64,000 nt of DNA. Origin: Vibrio maritimus. GTDB taxonomy: Bacteria; Pseudomonadota; Gammaproteobacteria; Enterobacterales; Vibrionaceae. The translations under genes were made by a program, and so were the position numbers. The stretch covers positions 124,001 to 188,000 of the forward strand of contig BBMT01000002.1 of the NCBI GenBank assembly GCA_000755425.1. The letters run 5' to 3'. The notes beneath the pieces were generated by a model. It was not told the DNA's origin, did not search any database, and was given only the letters and a program-made list of their open reading frames with translations. The stretch's first letter is position 1; each line of letters starts with the position of its first letter. Shown in pieces: positions 61,228 to 64,000 of the stretch.

Positions 61228-63638
61228 TTACTGCGGACGCTGTTTGAAGAATTTAGCGCGCTGTTTGACCCATTTGTTTGCCCAGTCGACAGGCGCATTT
61301 TGGTAAGCACGTTCGACAGTTTGGTTTAAAACGCGAACTGAAGGTAAATAGTCAAGAGTCTCTTGAGCGCCACCTAGTTTAGCGATGTCGATGTCCGTCA
61401 GTGAGCGGGCTGCGAACATCAGTGAGTTGAGATAAACCGTTCCTGATTCGTACTTGTTGATGGCAGTATCGGTGAACAGCGCTAAACCTTTTCGATTCAT
61501 TGCCCATCGCTCGCCAAGCCCTGGATAGCGCATAGTGTCTATGTGCTCGCCATCAATGTAGAGTTTATAGGCGACGTCTTCTGTCTCTGATGCAAAAAAG
61601 ACCATGGCAATGCGATGCCAGGTATTGGCTTTAATGAGCCCAGCGTAATTCGGTGCAAGACCCATCTCACCCTCCGGTGATAGGAAAATATCGGGTGCGC
61701 TGCTGCTTGTGTCCGCATCGATTATTGCTCGGTATTTACTGCTGTCAGTCTCTAGCTCTGGCCACAAAGCATCAAAGACAATCGTGTAATAAGAGAGGCG
61801 GTCTTGGTCGGCGAAGTCTCCGTTGGTATCAAGTTCTGTCGTAAGCTCGAAGCGGCCATTGTCTGATGCTCTCAGGCACTTAGTTCTACTACCGAAGCGT
61901 TGCTGCCATCAGGAAGCCGTGGCAAAGAGAAAGATTCAGCCGTACCACAATTCAGTAGTTCGTCACCGCAAGATTGAAGTTCATCTGACGCATTCTTGAG
62001 CGTTAGGCTAGAAGCGATGTTTTGCTCTGGTGCAAAGATGTTGCTCGTATCATCGAAGTTCCATACAGAGGTGATGTTTGGAGCGTTTTCATCACAGCTA
62101 AACAGCAGCTCATCAACATCGATGTATAGGCAGTTTGCGGTGCGCTTACGGGCATAGGCATCAAATATCTCCCAAGCTTCGCCAACAAACTCTGAATCTT
62201 CTTTGCGGTAGTAACTGCCGTTAAAGAACAGCTCTGGATTCCAAGCTGCTGATTTAAAAAAGGCCTACTTGATAGGTCTTGTTTGAATCAATATCGTTTA
62301 GCGCAGGACCATGGTAGTCAAGACCACTTTCATAACTCAGCATAGCGCTAAGCGCTTCGCCAGATACGCTCACTTGATATAGCGACGAGAAACCAGGCGT
62401 GTTAGCTGGTTGGCGTTCAATTGGATACGCTTGATGGAAGTCTTCTTGAGTTAATGAGCCAGGTGCCCAGATTTCACTGTCTTCAATTTCTCCACGACTT
62501 AGGAAACTGGCATCTATTTGATAAGTAGTTCCCGACTTAGGAGCTGTAAAGTCGGTCAAGCTGTCGTGTAGTATATCTAAAATATCATCACGGCTTGGCT
62601 GGTTGAGTGATACCGCAATTTCGGTGTTCGCATCGGGAGCATAGGTTCCCATGATGCCATCAATACGACGTTTGGTTACCTCGTTAATAGGTAACGATTC
62701 GGTAATATCGAGTTCGGCAATGGTTTCGGGCGTTGTTGCGGTTTTGGTGGCGAGGTCAAACGTTACGGTGACGTCGGTGTAACCTTTAGCATTAAAATCA
62801 GGCAGCAGTACGGTCGTGCCATTTACTCTAGTGGTCTTCGGTGAATCGTGAGTGTGTCCGCCGAGCACAAGATCGATGCCGTCAACAAAGGTAGCCAGTG
62901 CGACATCAGTACCATGACCAAGATGGCTGAGCATCACCATATAGTCTACTTGATCGCTATAGGCTGCGATGATCTCGCGAGCGCGCTCGTTCCAGTCCCA
63001 GCGCATTCTGAAGTCGTCGATAAAATCTACTTGAGGCTTGATCTCTTCATCTAGCTCATTCCATGGCCCCGACGTCATGCCAAATACACCCACCTTAATG
63101 CAGCCTACCTCGGCAATCGCAAAGTCTACTCCTGCAAATCCGGCTGGGTCATTGCCATAGTACTCGGTGTTAGAGGCGAGTACCGTTGATACATCGTCTT
63201 TTGCGTATTCTAGTAACTGCTCAGGCCCCCAGGCAAAGTCGTGATTACCAATCACGCGGTAATCAAACTCCAAGGCTTGCGTGGCCTCAAGCGTGGCATA
63301 GCCTCTGACAGTTGCTCCGCAACCGTTCCTTTTTCATAGTCATCACCCCCATTGGTAAATAGGGTGTAGGGCTCCTCGGCAAGCGCATCGACATGAGCTT
63401 GTTTGATTTTGCTATAAAACTGCTCGCGATAACCGAAATGGCCGTGTAAGTCAGCGACGTGGATAAAGCGAATGGTTTGCGTGTCGGCACTGGTGTCACA
63501 GGCTGGTCCATGAGACTTAGTCGGTGCAACAGGAATAGGATCACCAAGCGATACGCTGGTGTTATCGTTACAACCAGAGAGCAATATTGTGGATAGGGCG
63601 CTGCTTAATGCCAGCAATGTAAAGCGAGTACGTGTCAT
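61228..63638 (-). CDS. Metallophosphoesterase/5'-nucleotidase-like lipoprotein with LamG domain
   Basis: ~800 aa across three frame breaks (near 63280, 62265, 61870). Start MTRTRFTLLALSS at 63638 gives a lipoprotein signal with lipobox LLSGC. The phosphoesterase motifs are all present: HVADLHGHF, TNGGDDYEKG, VIGNHDFAWG, VMLSHLGHG, GGHTHDSP. The UshA-like C-terminal 5'-nucleotidase domain follows (AVSLNQPSRDDIL..., SGEALSAMLSYESG). A concanavalin/LamG-like domain lies at the end (YKLYIDGEHIDTMRYPG, GTVYLNSLMFAARSL). It probably hydrolyses nucleotides or other phosphoesters at the envelope. Substrate unknown. It is convergent with bcsC but not clearly part of that pathway. Confidence 0.8.
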
Positions 63639-64000
63639 CGTAAAACCATAGCGAATCAAAGTAGAGAGCAAAAGCATGCATAGGATACCAGATTCTGGTT
63701 GGTAAATTATCACTAGTGGTGAGGTTATTGGTGGGTTTTATGTGGTAGTTCGCATTCAGTAGAGTTTGGGAAGAGGATCTGCGGGCAGCAAACGTATATC
63801 GAGACGTATTTTAGCCGCTGCTGGCACTATAGGCTGGGGCGGTATAATGGCTGAGTGCCAATAAATCCTGTGAATTTTTTGCGTTAAGTAAGGAAACTGT
63901 AAGAAAATGGGGGTTTCCTCCAATGTTTCTGCTTCAATGCCTTGCTGTGATGGCGCGGCATTGGTACATTTAGTGCAATTTTTGTCTTCTAATTCTTGCA
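63639..64000. other. Intergenic, nothing recognised
   Basis: Upstream region of the phosphoesterase gene to the window edge. It probably contains its promoter. I see no gene, terminator or repeat. Confidence 0.5.

Noticed and set aside
1..64000. CRISPR arrays
   Set aside because: No series of regularly spaced short repeats was seen. The repeated units found are attC sites, att repeats and protein TPR coding.

Overview
The window looks like chromosome I of a Vibrio or close Vibrionaceae relative. The evidence is recognisable gene families and their order: a chitooligosaccharide import/degradation operon, the rpsU-yqeY-dnaG-rpoD operon with tsaD divergent from it, cca-gspA-gspB, uvrA-galU-qstR-ssb-csrD, and integron-type attC sites. 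No species is assigned.

Layout. 1-9280 (minus) is a chitin-oligosaccharide operon: solute-binding protein, two permeases, two ATPases, a GH9 enzyme, GlcNAc kinase and the start of a GH20 hexosaminidase, with a long upstream control region to about 9.9 kb. 9942-10637 is a small membrane protein. 10843-24923 is a genomic island of about 14 kb, bounded by a 43-bp direct repeat that is the 3' half of a tRNA-Ile(CAU) gene. The intact tRNA lies at 24878-24953, beside rpoD. The island holds a P4-type integrase, an IS481-like element, an ORF-less group II intron remnant, a seven-gene cluster for decaprenyl-phospho-arabinose-like synthesis and use, three attC sites without an integron integrase, and a second tyrosine recombinase module. 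25-34 kb is housekeeping (rpoD, dnaG, yqeY, rpsU, tsaD, a hydrolase, plsY, folB, folK, uppP), followed by cca, gspAB, a PglL-type O-oligosaccharyltransferase, uvrA, galU, qstR, ssb and csrD. 47.5-61.2 kb is a complete E. coli-type cellulose locus: bcsG-F-E on minus and bcsR-Q-A-B-Z-C on plus. A LamG-bearing metallophosphoesterase lipoprotein follows at 61.2-63.6 kb.

How genes work together. The first operon would bind, import, cleave and phosphorylate chitin breakdown products. The island cluster encodes all steps expected to turn PRPP and a polyprenyl phosphate into polyprenyl-phospho-arabinofuranose (UbiA-type transferase, PAP2-like phosphatase, DprE1-like oxidase, DprE2-like reductase), plus GtrA and flippase-like membrane proteins and a putative multi-membrane glycosyltransferase. 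The bcs locus encodes synthesis, c-di-GMP control, export, trimming and probable phosphoethanolamine modification of cellulose.

Caution: about 40 reading-frame breaks interrupt otherwise intact genes, including ones expected to be essential or important (uvrA, cca, uppP, bcsA). Most that I resolved are single-base losses in short homopolymers, so I read them as sequence errors, and genes are annotated as whole loci across the breaks.
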